Shown here: positions 21,878 through 32,304 of the stretch, piece by piece
Numbering within the stretch: the stretch's first letter is position 1
How the letters are laid out: the number at the start of each line of letters is the position of its first letter
Source of the DNA: Meghimatium bilineatum
Lineage: Eukaryota > Mollusca > Gastropoda > Stylommatophora > Philomycidae
Assembly (NCBI GenBank): GCA_034231615.1
Contig: CM067322.1
Location: forward strand, 66,325,354 to 66,389,353
DNA: 64,000 nucleotides
Reading direction: 5' to 3'
The notes under the pieces: generated by a model
Told to the model about the DNA's origin: nothing
Databases searched by the model: none
Seen by the model: the letters and a program-made list of their open reading frames with translations, nothing else
Program-made: the position numbers and the translations under genes

Positions 21878-22655
21878 CTTGATTCTTGATTAGAAACTAT
21901 TTTCTCAGCAAGTGGGGCATTCCCATAAGTGCTTCCCTCATCGTTCCAGCAGCCATCTCAATTTATGTAGACTCAGAGTCCAGGTCAGGTGTTGATTGCG
22001 TGATCTTCGGGGCCTTCCAAAAGATTTACGTTTCCTACCCTCTCCTCCTCTAGATACTCACATTTCTAACATTCTTTGTATGTGTATATTCTCAGCCTCA
22101 TTGACATCATCTTCATCTTGAAATAAATTTATTATTGTCTTGATTAAGTCTGCTTTATCTCTTCTCAGCAATGTGCCGTCTATCACCGCATTACCTGCCA
22201 ATAAGTCAGCTCTCTCGTTTCCTCTGACCCCCATCATGACCAGGGCATGACCATGTAATGCTATGGACAACTGAGTTGTTCAATAAGTCCCACCATTCTT
22301 TTCTCAGCATCTACTTTTCTATCTTGCACAGCATGCTTTGGGAGTAAGTGAGTAATACCGAGTGTATTGATGTATCAGTTCTTCTTCAGCGTTCATTCCC
22401 AAACTCTCACTGGTACTCTCATGTAGCAGAACTATAGTCTTATTAGATTTCCAGCAGGGTGTAGTCCAGATAATGGAAAGACGTTATGTCGCTGTTTTAT
22501 TTACGCCAATGGCCCGACACATCTGTATTCGGCAGTAGATGTATTCGTTATAAGCCATTTAAGTGCTGCTGTAACTCCCTCTGTCTCCATCCTCATGCTC
22601 GATGTGACAGTGGGATATGCTGAACATTTCTCAGCCACCTTCACGACGTTTCTGC
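21878..22655 (-). pseudogene. LINE-A RNase H and 3' UTR, interrupted by SINE1
   Basis: From high to low coordinates: KCSAYPTVTSSMRMETEGVT and AALKWLITNTST (RNase H strand and helix with the catalytic Glu). The SINE1 interrupts at 22384-22535. Next is a decayed LLTYSQSML part (family ILTDSQSIL, the catalytic Asp changed to Tyr), then ITWSCPGHDGG. Then comes NERADLLAGNAVIDGTLLRR in another frame, and the LINE-A 3' UTR ending in a CTTGATTCTTGATTAG tail (plus strand). Dead copy. Confidence 0.85.
22384..22535 (-). mobile_element. SINE1, short form, inserted in LINE-A, with TSD
   Basis: It runs from CTTCTTCAGCGTTCATTCCC to CACATCTGTATTCGGC (plus strand). It is flanked by GATGTATCAGTT on the left and GATGTATTCGTT on the right (10 of 12 identical). 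The intact LINE-A copy at about 31204-31216 reads GATGTATCCGTT at the empty site, which confirms the duplication. The (TTC)n on the left is the SINE tail, so SINE1 is on the minus strand. Confidence 0.85.
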
Positions 22656-22663
22656 TGAATATT

Positions 22664-22718
22664 TTGCTGATTATATACCCGTATATAATCTTGCTGATTA
22701 TATACCCGTATATAATCA
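22664..22718 (+). repeat. 27-bp tandem duplication
   Basis: TTGCTGATTATATACCCGTA followed by TATAATC occurs twice in succession. Each unit holds the self-complementary TATATACCCGTATATA. Confidence 0.9.
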
Positions 22719-23889
22719 TGCTAGACTTGTATTCGTGGTTCAATGGTATACTTAAACACAAGAGTCTATTCTTCATCTTCTGCGATCAGGTATTTTACAT
22801 CCAGTCTTATATTGGTAAAATATAGAACGATTTGTTTTAGGTCTTTGTGTGTTCCCCAGTTTGTTTTTCAGACTCTCCTCGGGTTCAGACTGTTGTTCTG
22901 TATAGTGTATACTGTTGTATGTTTTCTGGTGTTTGTATAGAAAAAAGGTCCTTGGCATAAAAAGTATTAGCTCTCTGTTACACCATTTAAGGTTTTCCAC
23001 GATAACAAAATGTTTACTAAATATTTCAAATGTATTATGTTCAGGTATGCACAACGTTAAAATATAAAATTTAAGAAAATCTGTATTGTAATTTTTCTAT
23101 GGGTGTGATAACAATTTATCTAAAATGTGTAGTTTTGTGGAGAAATTTATTTTGCCAAACACTGAATGCATACGTAAATTAAACTGTTGTCAAATATTTC
23201 ATTTCTGCAAACTAACTGAAGTGAAACTAAGTATGTACATTAAAAAAAATATGAAAACTACTTTTATCTATACAATGTTTTGGAAAATAATTTGTTTCAA
23301 ATTTAGATACTAGAAGAATATCATACACATTATGTACCAGTGAGACAGTTGAGACTTGGCACAATCAGGTATAAATAAGAAACAATTCCATCACAGAATA
23401 TCACTGACTGAAGTTAAAACTCTCATCAAAGAAAAATACAAATATGCATGGAGTTAAAGAACATGCAGAAATTGTTGACACGATTTCATCCTAAAGCAGA
23501 ACAGATAACACCAACCTACAATCTGTAGGCTCCTCACAAGACACTATTGACTACAAGCACATTTCCAGAAAATTACCGTTGTCCATAATGAGATATGCCC
23601 ATGTCACATGGGTCCTTATACTCCAGATAACATTCTGTAGATATTCCTAATCTTTGACGAGTTGAGGACTAAAACTTATTTCCAAGAGACATAGCTGAAA
23701 CTGAAACTATGTGGCAACTATGAAGATCTACTGATGACAGAGTTCTTGGAGGCCGACTTCCTGCCTGAATAGACTTCAAGGAAACTGACTGCATAAGAAG
23801 AACAGTATAAGACGACGGCGATGTCAAAATTATTAATGATTTGTTTAAATACTTCCATGTGCATGGCAAATTAATAGTTAGTCATACCA
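22719..23889. other. no recognisable feature
   Basis: AT-rich stretch of about 1.2 kb with no family match on either strand. The small open frames overlap each other and look random. Confidence 0.5.
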
Positions 23890-23899
23890 TTCTTGAACC

Positions 23900-24070
23900 A
23901 CGATGATGGTGGTGGTAATGGTGATGATGATCATAATGAGAACGGTTATGATAATGATGATAAGAAGAAGGAGAATTATGATAATGATGATAGTGGTGTC
24001 GGTGTAGGTGGTTATGATAATGATGATAGTGGTGTCGGTGAAGGTGGTTATGATAATGATGATTATGATG
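23900..24070 (+). repeat. GATGATAATGG-type minisatellite
   Basis: Tandem blocks of GGTTATGATAATGATGAT, with a 36-bp duplicated segment carrying AGTGGTGTCGGTG. They give Asp-rich (+) and His-rich (-) artefactual frames. Confidence 0.88.
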
Positions 24071-24304
24071 AAGGAATATCTTCGAGCAATTTAAAATCGG
24101 AACTAAAAATCCTTGCTTGGGTGATTGCTGATTCAACAGCCCAGGTTCTCAAGTCCTTTGACCACATGCGATTGTGTGATATATGCATAGGTTTGTGAAC
24201 TGTTTTTTGTTCCATATATAGTATTTTCTTTATCTGACCTAGAAGGAAGAAGTATGTTTTCTAATATCATCCAACGCCAGGTATTTTAAATGGTGGTAAA
24301 CGTT

Positions 24305-24400
24305 ATTCCTAAGGTTGAGTGCACAGTCGGCACTAAGTAATTAAGATCCTGCGTTTGATTGGTGCCTGGTCCGATATCTTTAGGTTTCAGTGTTTACTTG
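24305..24400 (+). mobile_element. possible tRNA-like SINE head, decayed
   Basis: GTTGAGTGCACAGTCGGCAC followed about 25 bases later by TGCGTTTGATTGGTGCC has the spacing and rough form of Pol III A- and B-boxes in a tRNA-derived SINE. The body was not found elsewhere in the window, so this is tentative. Confidence 0.3.
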
Positions 24401-24488
24401 ATCAGAAAAAAAAGAACAAATAATGGAAACACGGTAACCTGCCATATATGTTGTAAAAGACAGTTACACTGATTTAAGCTTAGGGATG

Positions 24489-24524
<36 letters not shown>
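24489..24524 (+). repeat. TA microsatellite
   Basis: An uninterrupted run of about 18 TA units. Confidence 0.97.
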
Positions 24525-24529
<5 letters not shown>

Positions 24530-24539
24530 GGAGCGATCC

Positions 24540-24660
24540 ATACATCATGCGGAAGTTTGATGTGTCAAGGCGAAGGGCGCAATTATCGCAGGTAAGCTGT
24601 AAACTATAACTTTATGCATTCGTTCTCCTGACTACCTCCTGAAACTAGCAGAACTTTTAA
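24540..24660 (+). mobile_element. SINE1, long form fragment, sense
   Basis: CATGCGGAAGTTTGATGTGT, then GCGCAATTATCGCAGGTAAG, CTGTAAACTATAAC, ACTACCTCCTG and ACTAGCAG correspond to successive SINE1 blocks in the sense direction. The tail end is not preserved. Confidence 0.65.
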
Positions 24661-24732
24661 GAACACAAGCAGTGAATACGAAATGATGAAAGTTGACTAC
24701 AGTATAATGAATGTTCTTCCTTTTCACCTTTC

Positions 24733-24893
24733 TTCTTCTTCTTCAGCGTTCATTCTCAAATTCCCCCTGGATTTCTCTTGTAACAGGACAATGGTCCTAC
24801 AAGATTTCCAGTTGGATGTAGTCCAGAGAATGGAAATGCGTTGTGTTGCCGTTTTATTTGCGCCAATGGCCCAACACATCCGTCTTCGGCGGA
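24733..24893 (-). mobile_element. SINE1, short form, complete, perfect 13-bp TSD
   Basis: Flanked by CTTTTCACCTTTC at 24720-24732 and again at 24894-24906. The element is about 161 bp. It has (TTC)n on the left (the GAA tail of the minus-strand element), AGCGTTCATTCTCAAATTCC, the near-palindrome CAGGACAATGGTCCTAC, GGATGTAGTCCAGAGAATGG, CGCCAATGGCCCAACACATC and CGTCTTCGGCGGA. Tail plus variable-length TSD indicates LINE-type target-primed insertion. I see no clear Pol III promoter in it. Confidence 0.92.
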
Positions 24894-25019
24894 CTTTTCA
24901 CCTTTCAAACTGTGAAATCCTCTTCACCAACACCATTGAATTTCCCGATGTCCGCGAATTCGTAAAACAAAGGGACTGAAAATGGAAATCAATCATCAAT
25001 CAATCAATCAATAAACCCA

Positions 25020-25300
25020 TAACATTCAGGGTCGTAGGGGTACCACATTGGATGCTTCAGCACACAGAGTCCTCCAGCGAATTCTATCCTCAGCGATGCG
25101 GATGAGTGTGGAAATATCTAGCTCTGTCCATTCCTTGATATTGTCTGTCCATGTCTTTATTTGTCCTCCTCTGCTTCTTCCACCCTCGACAGTTCCCTGC
25201 AGTATTGTTTTTGACAAGGAATCGTGCCTGCATACATGTCCGAACCGTGCTAGTTTTCGTCGTTTCAATACTACTAACAACGCGTGAATTTGTATTTATT
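25020..25300 (-). pseudogene. RTE-like LINE RT C-terminus with 3' tail
   Basis: The minus-strand frame (25280-25026, 84 residues) reads VLKRRKLARFGHVCRHDSLS, then ILQGTVEGGRSRGGQIKTW, then DNIKEWT and IAEDRIRWRTLCAEAS. These match the C-terminal end of many animal endonuclease-RT LINEs. A (TGAT)n run lies at 24990-25012 (ATCA repeats on plus), which is the usual RTE-type simple-sequence tail. The whole palm domain is missing. Confidence 0.88.
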
Positions 25301-26177
25301 TATGTTGCTTTTCCCACCAAATATCGCTGTACTTATTCATCTGTAGGGTATGTCTGCAGTTTTATCACATTTCACCCTTCCCCGAAACAACATTCTTAGA
25401 GAAACGAAAAGATGGATAAATATGAACGACAGAAACAGTTAAGCAATTGTTCACGAAGTGTGAATGAGATAATACAAGTACAAAATCACAAACACACTCC
25501 AAATGTCGACAAGAAACAAAATGATATTTAAACAACGCGCTCTAACTTCAGATACAAGCTGTGGAATTTCTACATCGCAGATCCGTCAATTTCAAACAGG
25601 TGGGCTCAACACACACACAAAAACTACTCAAAAACACAAAGCCAAATAACAGGTGATACATAAATTGCTTTGGCAACGACAGCTCACAATTTTTTGTTAT
25701 CTTCTTTAAACTTGACAAAATGATGGGAAAGTGCAAGGCAATCACAGGTTTGTTCTTGTTGTAAATAATATAATCCAGGAACGATCTACCACTCACGCGA
25801 CATCCTACTCGCAAGTGCTTTGTCATTTCCCCACATTTTAATGCCAATTCCTTAATGGATAATGAAGAAACTGGCGGAAAACTCTGGCAAGTGTTTGAGA
25901 TATAGATACCATCGACTTGGCTACCATGCAGTACAGAAGAATGTAACAAAAACGTAAGTTGGTAAGAAAACGAATTTTCCATACAGAACAACAATACTAA
26001 TTTTTTTTCGTATCAGTAGTACAAAAATATTTCCTGAGGAATCTTAATAATTACGAGACATGTAGAAGTTCAGATTTATGTTAAACAGGGACACAACATC
26101 ACGAACAACTGTGAAACACTAGCTAGATGAAATAAATTGATATCACTTGTTTACCAAATAATCTAGTACAGTTTCCC
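25301..26177. other. no recognisable feature; one 148-codon frame on the minus strand
   Basis: The frame at 25994-25548 has no repeats and a few hydrophobic stretches, but it matches no family I know. It lacks recognisable splice or promoter context. It is probably chance, although it is the longest non-repetitive, non-transposon frame in the window. Confidence 0.4.
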
Positions 26178-26300
26178 AGTCTTCTTCTTCTGCATTTGTT
26201 TTCAAACTTTTGCAGTTTAATTTCCATTCAAGGTTCATTACAATGGACCTATTACTTCTTTCATCTCCTGCGTTGAGCTAGTCATGCAGATTGTAGTCTC
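26178..26300 (-). mobile_element. SINE1 fragment, strongly diverged
   Basis: CTTCTTCTTCTGCATTTG, TTCAAACTTTTGCAG and later CATGCAGATTGTAGTC resemble the tail half of SINE1. Ends are unclear. Confidence 0.45.
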
Positions 26301-26751
26301 ACTACACTTTGTAAGTACAAAAAATTTGCAAAAAACTACGTCACATGACGTCACCAGAGAATGTGTATAAAGAGTTAATATAGTTAAAATGCTACTGCTA
26401 TGGTCCAGTGCTATTTTGGGGAAGGCTGGAAAGTACCAATGCCATATTTCCCGTTTAAGAAATGTCAGTAAAGCGATGAGGTGGTTGATAATGCGATGAG
26501 GTGGTTGATAATGCGATGAGAAATGTCAGTAATGTGATCAGGAAATCTTGCTATAAATCGTTTAACAACTATCCGTATGCATCGAGCGCCATTTTGAAAT
26601 GTTTGTTCCACTAAAAAAATTCTTTTTTTCCGTTGATAACACAATTCTGTTTTACGTGTACAGAATTACTCCAGCAGACGACAACCATTCACTGCATATT
26701 GCTTCATGATGCACTGTGATGCACATTTTGTGATGACGTCATGTACGTCGT
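26301..26751. other. no gene; short GATGAGGTGGTTGATAATGC duplication
   Basis: A 20-bp unit is repeated near 26475-26520. The remainder is unrecognised. Confidence 0.5.
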
Positions 26752-27786
26752 TTGTTCAAATGTTTTCTCCATACCTACCTACAAATCACCGCTGATAAAG
26801 AACACCCTCTACACCCTGAAATTCTCAAAGTGAAAGGCAGTCGACTTAAGAGAGAAACATCGTGGATAAGCGCGCAGAGGATATTATACAGTGTGTGTGA
26901 GCAGATTGGAGGATGTGCTTGCCTGATGCGGAATGGAGTCGGGCGCCCTTAGATTGTCCGACAGCCTTCAAAGTAATAACACTCAAAAGAGAATGCAGGG
27001 ATTGATGTCCGAAGGTGGTGGAGTCAAAGGTACTCGCTCTGATCGGTGAGGTTCCAGGAAAGGTGATATGATTATATATACATATGGGTCGTTTTAGAGA
27101 TACATCAGGAGTGCCTAGACCTTCACTGCTCAAAGGTGGGGGAGAGACCATCAGAGAGGAAAGTGGTGCATTCGCTCAGATGACAAGAAGTGCGACAATG
27201 GAGAATTTGGCAGTAACCAAAGCTTTGAAATGGGTGTGCTCACAGACTGTCTGCGAACATGCCTGTATACTCAGTGACTCCGTGAACATGATTGTGAAAG
27301 TTCAGGCAGGGTACATTCGGGAACAGTGGCTGGATGCAGTGAAGAATTCCTATGTGCGTAAAATGACTTTTATTTTTGTGCCGGGACATTCAGGAGTCCG
27401 GGATAATGAGAGAGCAGATAGGTTGGTCGCACGCGCTGCAACTACGGCTGTTGGTGGAGCGATGTATCGGGCAGACATTTTGAACGCCCTACGGGAAAAC
27501 GCACACAAAAAATACTGTATAATTATTGTAAGAATTACTGTAATAATTACTATAAGGGAGCTTGGTTTGAAATATGGTGTCGCTAGAAAGGAGCGCGTTC
27601 GTGGGCGAGAAAGAATGATGGTAAATCAACGGCGTACTGGGACCGTCAGTCAATGTGTAATGGCGGATACACTTAAGGAGAGATCTGAGCAGCTATGGAC
27701 TTGCCCGGAGTGCAGTGACGATGATCCAACGATTAATCAAGTAACTTTTTTCATACAAAGTGTAGCGAGATTTTATAAATGGTAGA
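26752..27786 (+). pseudogene. LINE-B: RT C-terminus, RNase H and 3' end
   Basis: The RT end reads YLQITADKEHPLHPEILKVK and GSRLKRETSW. RNase H follows: IIYTYGS near 27075 (catalytic Asp of YTDGS changed to Tyr), then after a frameshift GAFAQMTRSATMENLAVTKA (Glu), HACILSDSVNMIVKVQ (Asp), FIFVPGHSGVRDNERADRLV (His and Asp). The last part is VMADTLKERSEQLWTCPECS, ending DDDPTIN. RNase H would remove RNA from the cDNA hybrid during retrotransposition. The copy is 5'-truncated with one altered catalytic residue. A TA tract follows directly. Confidence 0.9.
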
Positions 27787-27787
27787 T

Positions 27788-27788
27788 A

Positions 27789-27853
<65 letters not shown>
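27788..27853 (+). repeat. TA microsatellite at the 3' end of LINE-B
   Basis: A TA run of about 66 bp, starting within 50 bp of the DDDPTIN codons. A second LINE-B copy (57055-57540) also ends in a TA run, so it is probably the element's own tail. Confidence 0.95.
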
Positions 27854-27855
<2 letters not shown>

Positions 27856-28400
27856 AGGTCATGCTATGGCGTTAGAAAAAGAGGAGGTTGTCATGAGATC
27901 GTTGCCACGTTGCTCCGTCCTTGAAACATTGTTGACAAGTAGAGCAGGAACATATAGTGTGCATTCTCCAGACGTAGCATGTGTGTTGATCTCATCGATC
28001 ATCATTGATCTTTGCTTATCAGACACGAAATGCGACTACTGTTCAATCGCATCAGCCAAGATGATTGACACTGAATGAGATTATTATTGTTTGTTTGAGA
28101 ACCCCAGGAATTACGAGCGATTAGCTCTTATTTCCTATGTGCAGTGGTGTGGTATTTCTGAACTATCTTTCATACCCAGGAGCCTTCAACTTTCGGCTTA
28201 GTGCAATGCTTAATTGAAGTAGCCTTCTACGCAGAGGGGGTCTAATGAGTTTAAATTAGTACACATGACTATTCTGTAAAATACTTGGTATTTCTATCTA
28301 TGCTCCTTCAACGTAGAATACAGCGCTGGTGCATGGGATCAGTGTTCTCCAGTTTGAAATATGTGACATCTCATACTGCTGTGTACAGTTCTTGCATATT
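27854..28400. other. no recognisable feature
   Basis: Nothing recognised on either strand. Confidence 0.5.
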
Positions 28401-28404
28401 GCTG

Positions 28405-28890
28405 AAACTCATAGTACATAGTTAAACCCATAGTCCATAGTTAAACCCATAGTCCATAGTTAAACCCATAGTGCATAATTAAACCCATAGTCCATAGTTA
28501 AACCTATAGTCTATAGTCAAACCCATAGTTCATAGTTAAACCCATAGTCCATAGTTAAGCCCATAGTCCATAGTTAACCCCATAGTCCATAGTTAAACCC
28601 ATAGTCCATAGTTAAGCCTATAGTCCATAGTTAAGCCCATAGTCCATAGTTAAACCCATAGTCCATAGTTAACCCCATAGTCCATAGTTAACCCCATAGT
28701 CCATTGTTAACCCCATAGTCCATAGTTAACCCCATAGTCTATAGTTAAAACCATAGTCCATAGTTAAACCCATAGTCCATAGTTAACACCATAGTCCATA
28801 GTTAAACCCATAGTCCATAGTTAACCCCATAGTCCATAGTTAAACTCATAGTCCATAGTTAAACTCATAGTCCATAGTTAAACCCATTGA
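28405..28890 (+). repeat. 19-bp tandem array, about 25 copies
   Basis: The unit is CCCATAGTCCATAGTTAAA, alternating with an AACC variant. The unit contains an internal ATAGT direct repeat. Confidence 0.95.
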
Positions 28891-28984
28891 TACCCTCTGT
28901 GGTAATTTTCTGCGAAATGTATCTCTTAGCCACCATCTCTTCTTTTTCCATCTAAACCCCAATTTAGTGATTGTAGTGGCAATC

Positions 28985-29130
28985 TATTGACAAAAGTAAG
29001 AAGAAATGCAGTGACAACAATAAGAAGAAAACGGTGGACTTATATCGGACATGTACTTAGAATGAATGAAACTAGATTGCCACTGTCATGTGACCACGTT
29101 CCGGAAAGAAAACGTCAATGACACACAGTG
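28985..29130 (+). pseudogene. LINE RT C-terminal fragment (RRWTYIGHVLRM)
   Basis: The plus strand reads VTTIRRKRWTYIGHVLRMNE followed by TRLPLSCDHVPERKRQ and a stop. This is the helical C-terminal segment after the RT in BovB/RTE- or CR1-like elements (family W-WIGHVLRM). The bases 29036-29068 coding WTYIGHVLRMNE are the apparent source, inverted, of the neighbouring 33-bp array. Confidence 0.82.
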
Positions 29131-29144
29131 GCAATGCATTTTCA

Positions 29145-29448
29145 TTACTTCTAAGTACATGTCTAATGTAAGTCCCATTCATTCTAAGTACAATGTCTAA
29201 TGTAAGTCCCATTCATTCTAAGTACATGTCTAATGTAGGTCCCATTCATTCTAAGTACATGTCTAATGTAGGTCCCATTCATTCTAAGTACATGTCTAAT
29301 GTAAGTCCCATTCATTCTAAGTACAATGTCTAATGTAAGTCCCATTCATTCTAAGTACAATGTCTAATGTAAGTCCCATTCATTCTAAGTACAATGTCTA
29401 ATGTAAGTCCCATTCATTCTAATTACATGTCTAATGTAAGTCCCATTC
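29145..29448 (+). repeat. 33-34 bp tandem array, about 9 copies, inverted copy of the adjacent RT motif
   Basis: The unit is CATTCATTCTAAGTACATG followed by TCTAATGTAAGTCC. Its reverse complement matches 29036-29068, the GHVLRMNE-coding stretch of the RT fragment, at 30 of 33 positions by hand comparison. Some copies have an extra A (TACAATG), giving a 34-bp period. Confidence 0.93.
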
Positions 29449-29451
29449 ATG

Positions 29452-29715
29452 TTAGTAGTTACCTACCTTAATGTTAGCAATTGCCTATCCTAATGTTAGT
29501 AGTTACCTACCTTAATGTTAGCAATTGCATATCCTAATTTTAGCAATTGCCTACCCTAATGTTAGTAGTTACCTACCTTAATGTTATCAATTGCCTACTC
29601 TAATTTTAGCAGTTGCCTACCCTAATGTTAGCAATTGCCTACCCTAATGTTAGCAATTGTCTACCCTAATGTTAGCAATTGCCTACCATAATGTTATTAA
29701 TTGCCTACCCTAATG
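29452..29715 (+). repeat. 22-bp tandem array, about 12 copies
   Basis: The unit is TAATGTTAGCAATTGCCTACC plus C or T. On the left an AGTAGTTACC variant alternates with GCAATTGCC, so part of the array has a dimeric period. The array directly abuts the 33-bp array. Confidence 0.93.
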
Positions 29716-29814
29716 TTAGCAATGCATCAAACAATAAAATATACTAGATTCAATCATAGTTAATGCTCAGATCTTTGGTAGGGGAAAGCACAGGAGTAGC
29801 AAGAGCGAATTCAA

Positions 29815-29940
29815 TGAAGAAACGATGTGGATAAATGTGTGGAGAAACTATGTGGATAACTGTGTGGAGAAACGATGTGGAGAAACGATGTGGATAACTG
29901 TGTGGAGAAACTATGTGGATAACTGTGTGGAGAAATCTGT
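29815..29940 (+). repeat. GTGTGGAGAAACGATGTGGA minisatellite
   Basis: About five imperfect copies of GATGTGGATAACTGTGTGGA followed by GAAAC, with ACTATG/ACGATG variants. Confidence 0.88.
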
Positions 29941-30419
29941 CAGCACTAGTGCTCAAAACTGCGCACAGTTACACGTATGTTAGACACAGAACATAGAGAA
30001 CGTGTACATGATACATCAACACAAACACAGTAACGTTGCACACACTAGAGCCAAGAAGTGATAACTTACACAAAATATGCTCTATACAATAACCAAAACA
30101 AAAAGAGTAGTAAAAGACAACTTGGAACGGAACTCAAGTTTTTCCAAGTGGCGATTTTTCTTCGATGCATGTGGTTTTTAATTCTATCCGAACGTTTCCA
30201 AACCAGAGTTGCCAAAGAGTTGGAAATGAATGTTTAGATAAAATTTGGTAAAACATAGCGAAACTTATGAACTGTTCTTTAAAAAATATTAAACACATAA
30301 TTTAAAAAGCTTGAATTCACTACAATGTCATTAAAACCCAAATAAATGTAACATTTCACAACGTGATTAATATTTTATGCAATATATCTTTGCAAATAAA
30401 TTTAGTTGAGGGAGTTCTT
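29941..30419. other. no recognisable feature
   Basis: AT-rich; nothing recognised. Confidence 0.5.
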
Positions 30420-30714
30420 AGAAGCGATAAAGAACCAATACGGATGTATGGAAGTGAATCTTTACAATCATCAAAACAGTGAAAAATGATATAGAGACAG
30501 CAGAGTTGTTGTTATATAGAAGAATGTTAAGAACACCACGACATATAAATGTCGTAATAAAAACATGTTGAAAGAAGAGAATTGATTATTACCATCAGAA
30601 AAAGATAGTCCATATTACATTTTTTGAACACATCACGAGAAGAGGAAAGATGGAAAATATAATGACAACAGGCAAGTTAAAGAGCAAGCGGGGTAGGGGA
30701 AGAGCAAGAGATTC
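30420..30714 (+). pseudogene. RTE-like LINE RT C-terminus, interrupted by LINE-A
   Basis: The readable parts are YGSES-like sequence, DIETAELLLYRRMLRTPRHI, then VHITFFEHITRRGKMENIMT, TGKLKSKRGRGRARD. These are successive C-terminal RT segments (ETW, RRML, FGHI-R, GRR-RGRQR). It stops abruptly where the LINE-A tail begins at 30715. LINE-A therefore probably inserted into this older fragment. Confidence 0.78.
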
Positions 30715-32015
30715 TTGATTCTTGATTAAAAACTCACTTCACATCACGCAGTGCATTCCCATAAGTGCTCCGCCCTCCGTTCCAGCAGCCATCCCAGCTA
30801 TGTAGACAGAGTCCCGGTTAGGTGTTTATTGTGTGATACTCCGGATTTTCCTTAAAAAAATACTTTTTCTTCCCTCACCTCTAGATACTCCCATTTCTAA
30901 CATTCTCTGTATGTGTACGTTCTCAGCCTCATTGACATCATCTGCATCTTGAAATCAATTTATTACTGCATTCATTAAGTCTGCTTTATCTCTTTTCAGC
31001 AATGTGCCTTCTATTGCCTCATTGCCTGCCAATAAGTCGGGTCTCTCGTTTCCCCTGACACCAGCATGACCAGGGCAGTATATCCATGTAATGCTCTGGA
31101 CAATTGAGTTGTTCAATAAGTCCCACCATTCTTTTCTCAGCATGAACTTTTCTATCTTTTGTAGTATGCTTTGAGAGTCTGTGAGTATTACCGCGTGTGT
31201 TGATGTATCCGTTATCAACGAATTAAGTGCTTCTGTAACTCCCTCTATCTCCAGCCTCATGCTTGATATGACAGTAGAATATGCTGAAGATATCTCAACC
31301 AACTTCACGCCGTTTCTGTAAGCAACAAAACCCCAACCGCTTTTATTTGTGTTTCTGATAAGGAGCCATTTGTGTATATAATTATGTCTTGTGGTTTCGA
31401 CTGTATTGGGGCGAGTTCATGCACTGTAACCTGGACCCTGACACCAGTTCATTTTCGACACGCTTTATTTATTTGTTGTATTATTACTTTAGTCAGTGAT
31501 TTCTACTCAGTGTCTATCTTCACCCATTCACTGCCCTTTCCTATTTCTTCAAATTCACATACTCTTCACAGTGTGTCTTCAGCTCTGCCATCCATCATCT
31601 GCCACGCTTGATTCGTTTTCCCTTTGATTCATCTAGACGTTGGTGTAACGGGTGGTGGTTGTATTCTGTCACTTTAAGGTACGACCTAACTTGTGCTACC
31701 TGATGTCACTCTCTAATGCTGGGGAAATCAAACAGAAATCTCATAGCAGAGATGGGTGTATTTCTAGTACACCCCAGTACCACTCTCATTGCCTCATTTT
31801 GGACTTTTTCCAAATTTTTTAACATACCGCTTCCCGGCAAGTGGTATTTTCAGAATATTTTTGACAGCATGAGATTGTGATCCAACATTTTCACTGCATA
31901 CAAACGTTGTCGCAGTTGTATTGTTGACACATTTCACCTTTCGTTTGTCGATGATTACCTTCCTCATTAAAATCTTTAGTTCAAGCACAACGCCGGCCTG
32001 TCGGAACAACATAGT
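30715..32015 (-). pseudogene. LINE-A: RT end, linker, RNase H and 3' UTR
   Basis: This is the longest LINE-A copy. From high to low: a KVQNEA/VLG-type RT end decayed to FGKSPK and WYWGVLEIHPS, a stop-rich linker, then an almost clean RNase H (31308-30955). The RNase H shows SSMRLEIEGVTEALNSLI (Glu), HAVILTDSQSILQKIEK (Asp), ITWIYCPGHAGVRGNERPDL (His; RADL changed to RPDL, Asp kept) and TLLKRDKADLMNAVIN. The tail is CTTGATTCTTGATTAA (plus strand). It is dead through upstream stops. Confidence 0.88.
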
Positions 32016-32300
32016 AACTGCTATCGAAAGTTACGACTACGGGATCTTCAGGAAAAAACGAACTATAAGAGTAACTGTGACCACTCATGACGCCATTTTA
32101 ACTCAGAGAGACCAAGAGAGAAGATGCTTGACAACCTGCTATTGTGATGAGAGAACAGCGGTATCGGAAATAATTGACAGCTCACGAAACAGAAGGCTGC
32201 GGAAAGACATGAAAATCAACGCCACACAGCAAGGACTAAGATAAGATAAGAAGTAACTAAATTCTCCAATTATGGTTACAGCAGAAGATTACGTTTCACT
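32016..32300. other. no recognisable feature
   Basis: A 107-codon plus-strand frame (31921-32244) partly overlaps LINE-A on the other strand and matches nothing I know. Confidence 0.4.
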
Positions 32301-32304
32301 ATGT

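Noticed and set aside
25548-25994. 148-residue minus-strand frame without repeats
   Set aside because: It has no recognisable domain, signal or codon-usage support, and it sits in AT-rich unique DNA where a frame of this length can occur by chance. RNA evidence would be needed.
28405-28890. Regular repeats that might suggest a CRISPR array
   Set aside because: The units are directly adjacent with no unique spacers, and no cas-like gene is present. It is an ordinary minisatellite.
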